A stretch of DNA of 64,000 nt from Blakeslea trispora (Eukaryota > Mucoromycota > Mucoromycetes > Mucorales > Choanephoraceae). This document shows positions 35,420-47,676 of this stretch, piece after piece. The first letter of the stretch is position 1, and every line of letters starts with the position of its first letter. Position numbers and translations under genes: made by a program. The stretch lies in the NCBI GenBank assembly GCA_025331445.1, contig JAIWNE010000042.1, positions 181,029 to 245,028 on the forward strand, read 5' to 3'. Under the pieces are notes generated by a model. The model had not been told where the DNA came from and searched no databases. It saw nothing but the letters and a program-made list of their open reading frames with translations.

Positions 35420-38400
35420 CTAGTCTGTATTGGTTGGTATAGAAGTGACGTTGGCAATCATATTTGGATTAATGGCGATACTCTTTGTGCAATGACTTGT
35501 CTTGTAGATGCCAACCAGTCTATCAGCCAATTCAAACATATTGTTTCTTAAACTAATGATCACAAATTGTGCATTTTTCGTTCGCTCTGCAATGTAGTTT
35601 GCTACAATAGAGACATTACGGAAATCCAGAGCAGCGTCAATTTCATCCATCACATAAAGAGGTGTTGGCTTGAAGTGATGAAGTGCAAACACAAGAGCCA
35701 ATGAGCTCAGAGTCTAAACAATCATTAGTAAGAAAAGAAAAACAGTAGTAACAATACAAGCTCTTTTTTTTACCTTTTCACCACCTGAAAGATTAGAAAT
35801 GTTCTTCCAACTCTTCTTAGGAGGCATTACACTGAATACAATACCCTCCGAGAAAGGATCTAGACTGTCAACTAATTCTAGTTCGGCATTACCTCCCATT
35901 GTGATCATCTGACAATGACAATTGATAAATTAAGTATATTCAAGAAAATTAGTTGGTGAATTAAAGATATCTTTACCTGGTACATTTCTTTAAGTTTTTG
36001 AGAAATGATATTAAACCCACTCATAAACTCATCCAATCGTTTCTTGCGAAGCTCTTCTAATTCATTCTTCACCGTGTCTCGTTTCTCTGTCACTGTATCA
36101 AGATCACCCTTTCGTTGGTTATACTCAGTGCGACGACGTCGATATTCCTCAAGTACAGACAAATTAGGCTTTGCGTTTTGAACAAAAGCTAATATAGATT
36201 ATCGAATTAAGCAATAATAATAATAATGAGTGTATTCGACTTACTTTCTATCTCAGCAATTTCCATCTTTATAGCTTGCTTTGTTTGCATTAATTGCTTT
36301 AGATCTTCTCCTTCGAAAACAGGTAATTTCAAGGCCTCTTCAGGTTCTTCATCAATACGTTGCAAAGTCAGCTTGGCTCTTTGTTCATCCCAATGACCAG
36401 CCTTCTTTCGATTGTCAATCAAAGTACGCTTGTAGTCCTCTAGCTTGTGACGAATGTCAACTTCAGATTCTCGAAGCTTGTTGATAGCTTCTGCCTTCTC
36501 ATCCAGTTCTTTCTTAACTTGTTCCATCTTGGCCTTCTTCTCTTCCATCAACTAAATGTCAAGAAAGTGTGAGTCTTTCTTTCATTTAAGCAGTCATTTC
36601 TCTCTTTTACCTGCTTCGTTTCTTCTGCTTTAGCCACAATAGCAGCCATATCAGTTTCATGACGCTTGACTTCCTCATTCAAATCTTCCAAGTCTTGCTC
36701 AAATCGCTCACTTTCTTTCTCAAATTTAGCAATAGATGCTTCATATTTGTTCACATCTTTCTCTGCCTTTGTCTTGGCAACCATGTTCTTTGTGATACGA
36801 GTATTCATTGAATCAATACGCTTACGAACATCGTTTACGCAGATTTTTTGTAAACGAAGGTCCATACCACCAGCTTCTAAAATTTCTTCATGAAGGTCAC
36901 TAATGGTCTCTTCTATTTGAGCTGTCTTTTCCTTCAACTCGACCATTTCCTTTTCAAGCTTGCTGACTTCTTTCTCGATCTCTTTTTGTCGCTTTACGTC
37001 AGCAGGACTTGGTTTTGTCTGTGCTCTAATTAAGGTCAAAAAAGTGAGTGTGAGAAGACAAAGAAAAGCCTTTATGCTTACTTTAGGCCTTCCAATCGCT
37101 TATTTTCATCTTCGACTTGACTCTCTAAACTAGAGATGTCCATCTGAATTTTTTCGAGAGTCATTTCAAACTTGGGCAGCTGTTCCTTCTTTCGACGTAA
37201 AGCGGCATCTGCTGCACGCTTTTCGTCAACAGCACTTCGGTATTCTTTCTCGGCATGGTCTCTTTCGCGCTCATACTCTGCAACAGTTTCTGCACTTACA
37301 CCATCATCCTTGAAAGTTGAACTCATAGCACCACGTAATGGACGATTGCCACCACCTGTCATGGCACCTGATTTCTCGATAAGTTTACCATCCATCGTCA
37401 CTACTCGCCAACGCTTATGTCCGTAAGCAATTCGATTGGCCTGACGCATATCTTGAGCGACTAAAGTATCCTGAAGTACACTGTAAAAGGCTGGCTTAAA
37501 CTTTTCATCTTTGGCTTCAATCAAATCAAATAGACGAGGAACGCCTTCAGGTGTTTCAATCACATCCATGTCTTGTTCACGAAGCTTGCTTAAGACAGTA
37601 AAGACAGATCGACCTAAATTGTTCTTTCTAAGGTATTCGATACATGCTTGACCAGCCTCCACTGTTTCTACAACAATATTATCCAAGGCAGGACATGCAG
37701 TCGAAATAGCAACATCATAGCGATCATCGATCACACCAAGACTTCCTAGTCGATCATAAATACCCTCAATTCGACCCGAATCGCGCATCCGAAGAATGCT
37801 ATCGAGTACTTTGCCACGGCTTTGAGATTGCTGCATAGAAGCCCTAGCTTCGTCTGCCTTCTGACGAGCTTCTGTCATTGTCTGTCGCTTTTCTAATTCC
37901 TTTTTGCTGATGCTGTCCAAAAACGCCTCGAGTTCTTTAATTTCAGTAGTCAACTCTTTGATTCTCTTGGGCAAGTCTTTGCTCTCTTTTTTCTTTTGAA
38001 GGATAGCTTCTTCTAATCGTTTCACGTGTTCTTCTGCCTCATTGACTGCCTTTTCGCCAGATACGATACGTTCTGCCAAAATCTCACTCTCTGAGCGCTT
38101 CACATCAATTGCCTTTTGCTTCTCATTGATCTTCTCGGTCCATGGAGCTAGCTCCTTTTGATGATGTTCAATCTGTGCTAGAAATCCATCTGTCTTGCCC
38201 TTCAGTTCACGATTGATCTCCTCAAGTTTTTCCTCTTCCTTCTTCAGTTGCTTTTCAAGTTCGGCCAATTCTTTTCTACGCTGCTTCAATTCTTCTGTGT
38301 TTTTCTTGATGGACTCTTGAGCAGCCAGTTGAGCAGCTCGATCTGACTCAAGTGTAGCTTTTCCTTTCTCTTGTTTGCTAACCACATGGTCTCTTTTCTC

Positions 38401-39682
38401 TTTGCTCTGAACGTGGTCTTTTTCTATCTTTGCTTGTTGCTTAAGAAGCTTATTAGTGTCTGCTTGAATGGCTGTGTATTCCTTGACGATCTCCTTGTGC
38501 GCAATATTCATCTGTGACTTCTCATCTTCTACTGCCTTGTATTTTTCAGACTCTTCTTCCAATTTGACATTTAACTCCTTGATGGCTTCATTTGCTACAT
38601 TTGTGTTTTCTTTTGCTTCACTTATATAGATCTGATACAGCTCATTCTTTTTGCGTGTTAGTTCGTTTTCATTTTCAAGGTAGTTTTCTGCTTCAGCCTT
38701 CTTCTCTTCCATGCCATCCATTTCTCGACTGACATATTTGACTCGACTTAGCTTCTCAGCACGCTCTTCATTCAGTATTTCAAGTCGTCCACCTGTCTCT
38801 TCAATATGCTCTTTATATTTAGATGTGCCAATGATATCTTCCAGGTATTCCAATAGGCCATCATCACTACCATCTTTGGCTTTGGCCTTCATTAAAGCAA
38901 TAGATTCAACTTCACCTTGCAAGATCAAGAATCTCTTGTGATCAAGATCGATACCTCTTTCACGCAAAAGGGTAGTCACCTCTGTGAAACTACTGTGTCT
39001 GTCGTTGATATAGTATTTACTAGCGTTGCTTCGAGTAGCTTGACGGGAGATGACAAGCTGTGAATTGGGTATGACTGTAAATTCCTTTTCACTGTCATCA
39101 TCGATAATCTCTTGAAAGTGAATCTCTACTGAACAACTATTGCAGTTTGGATGTTTTGCTGAATTATGAATGAGTTCAGACAATTTGCCTTGACGCATCT
39201 TGTTTGCTCTGTAACCAAAAACAAACAGCAAAGCGTCAATCACATTGGACTTTCCTGAACCATTAGGTCCAACAACTAATTAAAAAAAATTAATATCAGT
39301 TGTCTGTTTTCTCTCTTTCTTTCTTTTGTATATAGATTTCAACACTTTACTAGCACTAAAAGACTAAAGAGCAAAAAATTAGCCTCTTGTTCAAATACAA
39401 AGCAAGTATGTTTCTTACTTTATGAAAGGGACCAATCACTTGTCTACCAGCATATGACTTGAAGTTATTCAAGACCATTTTTTTCATTACAAGTCGAGGC
39501 TGTTTTTTATTGTTTGTATCGTCAGGCTGTAAAGCGGGTGTTTTATCAGCAGAGGGTGCAGTAGAAGGAGCAAATGATACTCTTCTATCAGGCTTTTCTG
39601 CTGTGCTAGATAATTCCGGAGTAGAGCTTAGCTCTCTCTCGTTTTCGTCGATCTTCTTCTTCTTGGCTGGAGGCCCTTCCAT
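35420..39682 (-). CDS. SMC4: Condensin ATPase subunit SMC4
   Basis: Core condensin subunit, partner of SMC2. Exons: 39682-39419, 39363-39351 (13 nt), 39275-37082, 37025-36611, 36551-36245, 36188-35977, 35908-35774, 35713-35420; 1277 residues. Walker A VGPNGSGKSN (about 94-103) sits across the microexon junction. FGYRANKMRQGKLSELIH is SMC4-typical and separates it from SMC1-3. Long coiled coils flank the hinge (about 595-745, RIEGIYDRLGSLGVIDD ... GAMTGGGNRPLRG). C-terminal signature NLSGGEKTLSSLALVFALH spans a junction; Walker B is PLYVMDEIDAALD. The start ATG at 39682 fits a basic low-complexity head (PPAKKKK). ACGCGT (39767-39772) lies 85 bp upstream. Confidence 0.95.
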
Positions 39683-40905
39683 TGTAGATAACACAAATTA
39701 AGGTACTACAAAAAAAAAAAAGAAAGAAAACGCGCATCAAGATAAATTCATTCTAGTCAGTTCGTGACGCGTATTCTGAGTTTATAAATTCAAATGAATT
39801 TGACAGCGAAGTTATTTGTAAATTGAGACAATTTGAAAAATAATATCAAGAAAATAAATCAAGACAAATGTGAAAGAGAACAAGTATGGATAATCGATGA
39901 AAGAAAAAGGTCAATTTTTTTTATAATACTAATACTAAAATTATATGTTGCATTGGGGCAATAGCTAGGACTAAAGCCTATGCTTTGCCAGAAAGGAAAC
40001 TACGTACCAACAGGACACCGTATCATGGTGTATATACGGACAATGTGTTCTCTCAACTCATTCATGACAGGCACTTACAACAGGAAAATCAGAGCAAGAA
40101 CATATGGCAGACGTCGGGTACAATATGAACAAATGCTCAAGCAGAAAACAGGAGAGATTAGGAGCCAGAAGCATAAAGGAAGAAATATCTTTGATCGTCT
40201 TCATGAATGACAAGTTTGCATTTGATCCTACTGTTACACAAACGAAAAAAGCGATGAAAAGGTAACAATACCCTTAGCACTGTTGCCTAGAGACTTTCCT
40301 TTTTAGGCTTGTTGTTTTTAATTGTTTTAAGCTTGAGAGCAGGTTACACGCACTCTTTTGATTTTGCCAAAACGCTAAAAAGCCAATCCATATTGACATA
40401 CAAACCTAAAGCAGCCGTCCACCAGAGGAGCATTAGTTATCTTGTATAGTAATTGCCAGGAAACTCAAACAAAGATATATTTCTAGCTGAATGGCTTACT
40501 TGCAATCGTGTTTATTGAACTTAAAACAAGTTACTGAAAACTGAAATTACAAGAGAAGTAAGCTATTCTTCAAAGACCATGGCACAGAAAACAAAAAAAA
40601 AAGTATATTAAATCTAGAAATTTGAGAATGATGGTTGTGCACTATTTTATCTTTCAAAATAAATAAACAACATGATTCCCTTTAATTCATTGCAATGCAA
40701 ACAAGAGAGTAAACGAAAAGGAAGAAAAGAGTGTGTAAAAAAGTTCGAAATGCTGTCGGATTCCTAAAAATTCTATTTGGCATTGTATTCATAACATCAA
40801 TCCTAAAATGAAGAAAGTTTGTATTTATATGTGTGATTCTTCCATTTTATTTCCCTTTTTTTTTTCTTTTTTCTTCTTTGTAGAGAAAGTTTCTTTTTTA
40901 ATAAA
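39683..40905. promoter_or_regulatory. Divergent intergenic between SMC4 and F-BAR gene, with MCB-like boxes
   Basis: About 1.2 kb. Close to SMC4 lie ACGCGC (39730-39735) and a perfect MluI cell-cycle box ACGCGT (39767-39772), as expected for S-phase or G1/S control; binding is inference. A 76-codon basic open frame at 39980-40210 resembles nothing I know. The remainder is AT-rich. Confidence 0.45.
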
Positions 40906-43657
40906 ATGACAGAGCAAACATTTTCAAATAATTTCTGGGCAAGTGTTTTATTTGCACCTGATGCTATACCAGTATCAAAGTACTAACCAAACATAAAAGA
41001 ATAGGGTCTCAAAGATGATGGATTTCATGTCCTCACAGCAAAAATGAATAGCACGAAAAAAACATTTGATGAAATCAAATCATTTTACAACATCAGGTAG
41101 TACATCTAGAAATGAGATATGCATATGTGTTATTTTTTTTTACTGATGAAATCAATTCTCTAGAGCATCGCTTCATGAAGAGTTTGGCAGAAAGCTAATG
41201 AAGCATGCAAAAACTGGAATGGGCAGTGAAGAAACAGGGTAAGAAGCATCAGATGAAACCAAACAAAAAAAAAGACGAGTACTCACATAACTATTTGCTA
41301 AACTCAAGAACGCTCCATGTATTACTATCGGCAGCTCATAGAGAGATGGAATGGACAGCCCAAGCGCATCTGAATTTGGCGCAAAAACTAAAGAACCGGC
41401 TAGAAATTGATTTAGAAAACTTCACTCTTGAACAAAAAGACAGAAGAAAGCTAACGCATGCTAACGTCGAAAAAGTGCATCGATACAAACAATCAAGCGA
41501 AGCTTATTTAGCCAAGACAAAGGAGAAATATGAAGCAGACTGTGCCAAGCTAAGACTACTTGAATCCCAATTAGAGACTGCTGTTTCGACTCGAGACATA
41601 GAAAAAATAAAGCAACGCATCGAACGAACAGAGCATGAGATCAGAATTCAAGGTAGTTTTGTTGAATCGATTCATTTCATTTTTTTGAAATAAGAGATAG
41701 CCCCAAGCCAACAATGGTCTTTATTTTGTATCTAGAACAAGAATACAAGAATGCATGTATAAAAGTAGCAGATGCAACAGAAAATTGGAACAAAGCTTGG
41801 AAGATGAGTTGTGATGTAAACTAAAGAATAACATGATTTTTGTTTCTTGAATCGTTTTTAAACTATTGTTACTTCTACAGACATATCAAGTTATGGAAAA
41901 GAAAAGACTCGAATTTCTGCATCATAGCTTCTCAATGTACATTAGTGTGCTTTCAACAGCAACAAGCCAAGATCAAGAGGTAGTATTTTAACTCATAACA
42001 AATTTGCTCGAGTACCTTATTCATATTTTGCTTGAACATAAAGTCATACGAGCGCTTTTGGAGATCATTAGATCAATATGATCCAATCGAAGATATCAAG
42101 GCGTTTATAAGTGAAAGAGCTACGGGCTCGCAAATTCCTGAACCTGAGATGTTTGTACCTTACTCAGAAGATCCTCAAAAGACCTTGCAAAGATATACTT
42201 TGGCTAACTTTTCTGCTCCACCAGAGCTAGTTCTATCAAGCGAATCAAGCACAGAAAGGAAAGTGACAGAAGAACCTCTAGTACCTAAAGAAAGCAGCAA
42301 CAATACATATTCAGAACAGTCAGAATCTACAACTCAAGGTGTTTCAAAAGAGCAAATATCAGAGGTTTCTAAATTCAAGAAGGATCCTGTAGAGAGAAAA
42401 AAATCAATCATCCGCAACATCATCAAACCATTACCATCCATATCAACACCTCGCATGCGAATCAGAAGAAAATCGACTCAAAAACAAGATGCTCAACCTA
42501 AAAAAACTGTATCTCATTTGCCTCCCGTACTGGTGGTACCTGATTTGGCTGAAGGCTTTTCATCAAGTGTATCGGAGAGTGAAGATAGTACTGCAAGAGT
42601 GAGCACAGAAGAGGATGTCCCTATCGATCCACGAGCCAAAGTCGTGTTTGCTGTTGGCAATAATATATTTGATTTAGGCAACTTGGACTTGGAAGACGAT
42701 TCTATCATTTCTAGTAATAGATCAAATTATACGAGATACCCAAAGGACAATACAAAACTCAGCAACAGCTCAAACAATCGAGTTGTGAACAGACAGAGAC
42801 GGCGCTCTGTCGATTTTGAAGCAGCCAGCAATATATCGTATCAAAGTCTTCTTGAAGAGTTGGGCCTGTTTGGCGAAAACAATGACAAGCATTCAAAGCC
42901 AGTATCGAAAAGAAGTGTTACAAAAACAGAGAGAATGAATATTGGTGATACCGAGAACAGCACTAGTCAGGAGCAAAGGTGGAAAGAATCTGCCAACAAA
43001 CAACCAAAATCAAAATCACAGCCAACGAATCAATTTGAGAGCCAATCATCCCGGGATGCTCTATATCAACCCATTACGCTTGCCGATAATCCATCTTATA
43101 TCTATCAGGAAAATAAAGATAGCTTTATACATCCTACCCCTCAGCATACTTATAACAATACAGCAAAGCAAACAAACAATAATGACTATCATACATCGTA
43201 TTCAACACAAGCAACTCTTAATTCATGCCAGCCTTATCAATCTGCTTATTCATATTACCATCCTTATTCTGATATAGCTCACTCTAATGTCACGATGTCT
43301 TCAACTGAATACCCTTATTGTTCGGCATCAAACGATAATACATACTGTCCACCAAGTAATGTGCCACAAGGTATACAACCTACTCTGTTTTGGGGTAAAG
43401 TATAATAGCATGTATGGAACCCAAAGAAATGCATTCAACATTGTTGATATCTCTTTCTTCTTATTTTAGCCTTGGCTCTCGATGATTGGTATACTGGAAA
43501 TCCAGAAGAGTTACAATATTCTAGAGGCACCTGGCTAGCAGTGACTGAAGTGCAAGACAATGGGTGGTATTTTGCAGCAAAGTTTGATTCGAGAGCAAAC
43601 TGCTTAACAAATGAAAAAGGTTATGTTGCTCAGAATTATGTTCAGGTATATTCTTGA
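40906..43657 (+). CDS. F-BAR and SH3 domain protein (Cdc15/Imp2/Hof1-like)
   Basis: Membrane-bending scaffold of the pombe-Cdc15-homology type, linking membrane to actin in cytokinesis or endocytosis. Exons: 40906-40938, 41005-41096, 41164-41238, 41309-41652, 41736-41815, 41881-41979, 42044-43394, 43470-43657; 753 residues. The first about 240 residues form the F-BAR domain (NNFWGLKDDGFHVL, RASLHEEFGRKLMK, EETGTLHVLLSAAHREME, long coiled coil KVHRYKQSSEAYLAKTKEKY). A Ser/Pro/Asn/Gln-rich, probably disordered and phosphorylated linker of about 440 residues follows. A C-terminal SH3 ends it (ALDDWY ... GWYFAAKFD ... GYVAQNYVQV). Intron 1 begins GCAAGT after TTCTGG (GC-AG). The exact orthologue (cytokinetic versus Bzz1-like) is not settled. 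Confidence 0.88.
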
Positions 43658-44229
43658 TAAGCAAAACTTCTGTATTTGATTGCATCATCCCAAAGAAAAA
43701 AAAGAAGATTGCATTCTAAACAACAATATCCCCTTTTGAATTGTCTATACAATTCATTACACAATGATAGAAAGATGTATATGAAACTAAAGATCGACTT
43801 GAATAACAATAATAATATTTCTTTAAACATGCATTAAGTATGGGCTTGAATTTTACCTTGTCAACATACGTACACTATCTTTATCTTTGAAGAAATAGAC
43901 GCTGGCACAAAGAACTGCTCTGATGTCTAATTATACCACTTTGCTATTCATTTTGTATAACTCAAATCAAGTAAAAAGCTAGAATTTAAATCTCATCATT
44001 CTTCTTTTGGAACCAATTTCTGGTTTGTTTCTTTTTCTTTTTTTTATGAATGAAAAATTAAAAGCAATTTATCCTAAGCTTCTTTCAGGAGCAAAAAGAA
44101 AAAGAAAGAAAACTGCATCAAATCAATTTAAATACGATTTTGGATTTTGTGATCAGCAAGGTGCTATCGCTCGGTTTGATGAGCTCGAGCTTTAACTAGC
44201 AAGCAATATACAGGATTGCAAAGTTTTTA

Positions 44230-44340
44230 GAGAATCTCCAAACAAAGGCGCATCAAAGGTTCTTCTGGGTTTGGGAAGGATTCCATCATGGTATGGGGAT
44301 GTTTTCATGCAAATGGTCTGAGCCCTTGTTAGTGGGTGAC
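44230..44340 (+). pseudogene. Tc1/mariner-type transposase fragment (relic)
   Basis: One frame reads GKDSIMVWGCFHANGLSP, matching the GGSVMVWG-CF-x-G-x-GPL block before the second catalytic Asp in Tc1-like transposases. Stops and frame breaks surround it, so only a decayed fragment remains. Catalytic residues cannot be traced. Confidence 0.5.
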
Positions 44341-45264
44341 AATGACGCACCATAGATGAGAATGGTTGTGTCTCTTATATTGAGCTGCATACTACCTCGT
44401 TTTATTATGGGGCGTTTCTCTAATCTGGTCTTTCGGATGGTGTATACCGACAAACAAAGAAATTGCGCATGGAAATATCCTTTCGATTGTCTATATGGGC
44501 TCTATGCAAGATGAGCTGACTTTGAACAATTAAATTGACGAGTCTGGATTGGGATGGCATTGTTCCAATTGGCGCATGAACAAAGTTGTCAATTTCATTG
44601 TTCAGAAAAGACAAAGAAAAAACGAAGCTGTTTTCTGTGTTTCTTTCTTTGTGATTTAATACTTTCGGATTCACTCGGAAAGCTACAAAGTATATAAGGC
44701 ACTCAAACAAGACATATCAGACGACGGCCAATATTGACAAAACTTGCAAAAAAAAATGCTTTTTCTTACTTCTTGCTTTTTGCATCAGACAGCGAGAGAG
44801 TTCTTTGTACAAAGGTAAAAGATACAATACAATTAGCGCTTGTGGTCTATGTTTACTAACAAAAAGGTTTTTTTCGATTATAGAAGCTGTTTACTGGGTT
44901 CAGGTACATCTAAGAGCATAAAAAACTTTCAAAAACCAAACCTGAAACAAATTTGTGTACAATGTATATTTGTAGTATTAATGTCAAAAAGAAAGAGATT
45001 ATTGAACTACTTTGGAGGAAACAGCAAAAAACCATGGAGACCCAAGAATCAAGTACGCTGACAATAACTAAGGGAACAATAAAATAAGCAAAAGGCTAAC
45101 ATATTCATGCAATAGTTGACAGAAAAGATATTGATATTGTCACCTCCAGCAATGATTTCAGCTCAGCCTGCTTGCTGTAAGCTTCAAATAAATGCAACGT
45201 ACTTGAAGGTAGCTCGACCATTCAGTAGACTTGAAGCTATTACTAGCGTTCGCTTAGACTGGTA

Positions 45265-45365
45265 CAGTGGTCACTCCATTTAAGGATGTTCTATTTAGGG
45301 GTATTCTCTGTATGAGGGTGAGGTTTTCTTAGGGGTCTGGTCATCCTTAAATCGAGAGACTACTG
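45265..45365. mobile_element. 101-bp MITE with 24-bp terminal inverted repeats
   Basis: The left terminus CAGTGGTCACTCCATTTAAG (first 20 of 24 bases, 45265-45288) and the reverse complement of the right terminus (45342-45365) differ at 3 of 24 positions. The element is flanked by TA on each side (45263-45264, 45366-45367), the target duplication of Tc1/mariner/pogo elements. The CAGT ends fit that superfamily. No coding capacity, so it is a non-autonomous element. Confidence 0.85.
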
Positions 45366-46045
45366 TATATTGGGTGTCTCTTGTTGTTGTGGGGCATGCA
45401 AAAGAGAAGTAGCTCGGAAAGAAGGTATATACTTAATCATGATTGTTGTCACGTATCTGTACTGATCAAAATGAATAGGCCTTTTTTATCCGGCCTTTTT
45501 CAGCCTTATATAGAGAAAACCTTTAAATAAAATTTTATAACTTGAAAGATATGTTCAAAATGATATCGCCATCTAGTGTGCAAGTTGCTATGCTAACTCA
45601 ACATCTTACTCTCTCTGCCAAAAAAAAGAACATTTAATCATGTTAACAATTCACCTCCACCAGGAAACTTTCATCTTCTCTCTTTTTTTTTCCACGTCTT
45701 ATTTGATTGAGGTCTTTGCTTAAGCAGTAAAAGAAAAGAAATATGACGAATTTTAAGTTGAAGTGAGACGATCATGTATACGTTATACTATCACGTTAGA
45801 CAATATGAGGAGGAGTCTAGAAGTAGGCTTAATTAAACTCAAGCAAAGCATTGAGTTTCTTTTCTTGCGAAGATGCTCTTTTAAGAAATCGGAAAAGCCA
45901 CCATCATTGGCATTAATGACAGCTTATAAACTTGACATTTTAAAAGCAGACAAACATTTAGTCACAAATTAAAGAAAAAAAAAAAAGGATTTGATCAGCA
46001 TAAGTTTCTTTTTTTTCTTTTTCAACCAAGTTTTTATTATACAGT

Positions 46046-47676
46046 ATGGGTAAATTCACTCCAAGAAAACCACAAAAGCCAAAGGCTGCACCCAAGAAAA
46101 AGAAAGAGCCTGAAACATTCGATGAATTTATGGAAGGTACGAATTATATAAATGTTATCTTGTTGTTTAAAATTTAAAATGTCAGAATAGAGGCTATTCA
46201 GTTCGAGGAGCAAGGTGAACGTTACCATAGTGGCGATCGATCTCAGCGTAACTATGAGAGAGCTGTGGATATGTATAGTAAGGCTTTTGCCGTCAACAGT
46301 AATGATGCAGACTGTGTATATAATTGGTAGCGTCATCTTTGGAAACATGATCCATCGCTTGATGACTTGGATCCTGATTGATTTGTGATAGGGGTCGTGT
46401 TTTGTTCTTGCTTGTCAACTTTTTGCCTTCACATGTTACGCCTGAAGAAAAGTTAGAAAAAGTAGACGAGTCGATTGAGAAGTTTAGAAAAGCGCTCGAG
46501 TTGGAAGCTAACAAAACAGACGCCCAGTTTAACCTTGCTCAAGCATTGCATCAACGTTCAGAGATTCTTCAGGAAACAACAGAGATCGACAATGCTTATA
46601 CAGCATCAGCAATGGCTTTACAAGAAGCCATTTCTCTGTTTGATAGCGTATACGATTTGCAAGAAAAAGAATACCTGGAACTTAACCGTTCAGAAGAAGA
46701 AGAACCCGAAGAACAGGTACAACAACCAGCTGAAGAACCATCCAAGCAACAGAGTGAAGAAACACAAGAGTTTACTACAGTCACCAAAGTTGAGGCAACT
46801 ACACCCTACTCTTTAATTGAGACATTACTGTCTACAGCTGAAACCATGACAACAATGGCATCTATGTTGGCATCTATCCATGCATCTATGGATCTATTCA
46901 GTAAAGCCAAAGCAAAGCTTGGGCTTGCAGAGAAATGGCTGGCCAAAATACCCTCTACCGAAGATGAGAAAGAGCGTACTGCCGCTCGCATCCAAATCAA
47001 TCTCAAGGAATCAGCCACTTATGCAGCTATGGCTGATCGCTCTTTTGTTGCTTCAAGTATGGTCGATAACAGTCTGTTCGAAAAGTCAATCGAGCGCCTT
47101 GATGAGATTATTGAGAGATATGACACTCGTAATGTGGAAGCAATGTGTGATCGAGGTGATGTCTTGACATCATTTGGGCAAGCTATCGAGGAAGTAGCTA
47201 ACAAAAAGAAGTTATCGCTTGTGCCAGAAAAAGACGGCAAAGAAGTTTGGCAGCTTTATGCCACAGCAACCAAATCTTTTCAAACTGCATTAACACTGGA
47301 GCCCAAGAATTTACGTATTTTGAACAAAATGGGTGACCTCAGCTTGATTCGTGCTCGTTTGCAATTGCCTGTCGCCGAAAGAAATCGACTTCAGTTGCTC
47401 AAGAATGCTGCATTTTATTTCAAACATGCGGTTGAAGTAGATAAAGAAGTCTTGACAAGTGGTTACCTAGGTTGGGCCATGAGTGAATGGGCCATGGAGG
47501 AATGGGCAGAGGTTGCAAACAAAAAAGAGGATGCTCTCAAGATCATTCGTGTTTGGATAAAGCGTGGAGGCAATGGAAGTTTATTTAGAAGTTTAGCAGA
47601 AGACAACGAGACATGGGATGAAGATTTTGTAGAGTTTATTGTAGAGGAGTTTTTCGATGATGAAGAATCAGAATAA
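46046..47676 (+). CDS. TPR-like repeat protein of unknown function
   Basis: Exons 46046-46136, 46191-46326, 46392-47676; 503 residues. The N-terminus is short and very basic (MGKFTPRKPQKPKAAPKKKKE), a possible nuclear signal. Helical repeats of TPR type follow (YERAVDMYSKAFAVNSNDADCVYNWGRVLF, EKFRKALELEANKTDAQFNLAQAL, ATKSFQTALTLEPKNLRILNKMGDLSL). A Glu/Gln-rich linker (about residues 170-205) interrupts the repeats and the C-terminus is acidic (EFFDDEESE). The general pattern recalls the Ett1/Nro1 group of fungal TPR-like proteins, but I would not assign it. Transposon relics lie on both sides. Confidence 0.85.

Larger units (their letters stand above)
43658..46045. other. 2.4-kb intergenic with transposon debris
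   Basis: No intact gene. Tc1-type transposase debris (44230-44340) and a MITE (45265-45365) are listed separately. The small open frames at 44007-44195, 44840-45061 and 45763-45972 have no recognisable similarity. The area resembles a landing zone for cut-and-paste elements. Confidence 0.55.

Noticed and set aside
39980..40210. 76-codon basic open frame between SMC4 and the F-BAR gene
   Set aside because: No recognisable similarity, no flanking splice sites that extend it; may be transposon debris but cannot be supported.
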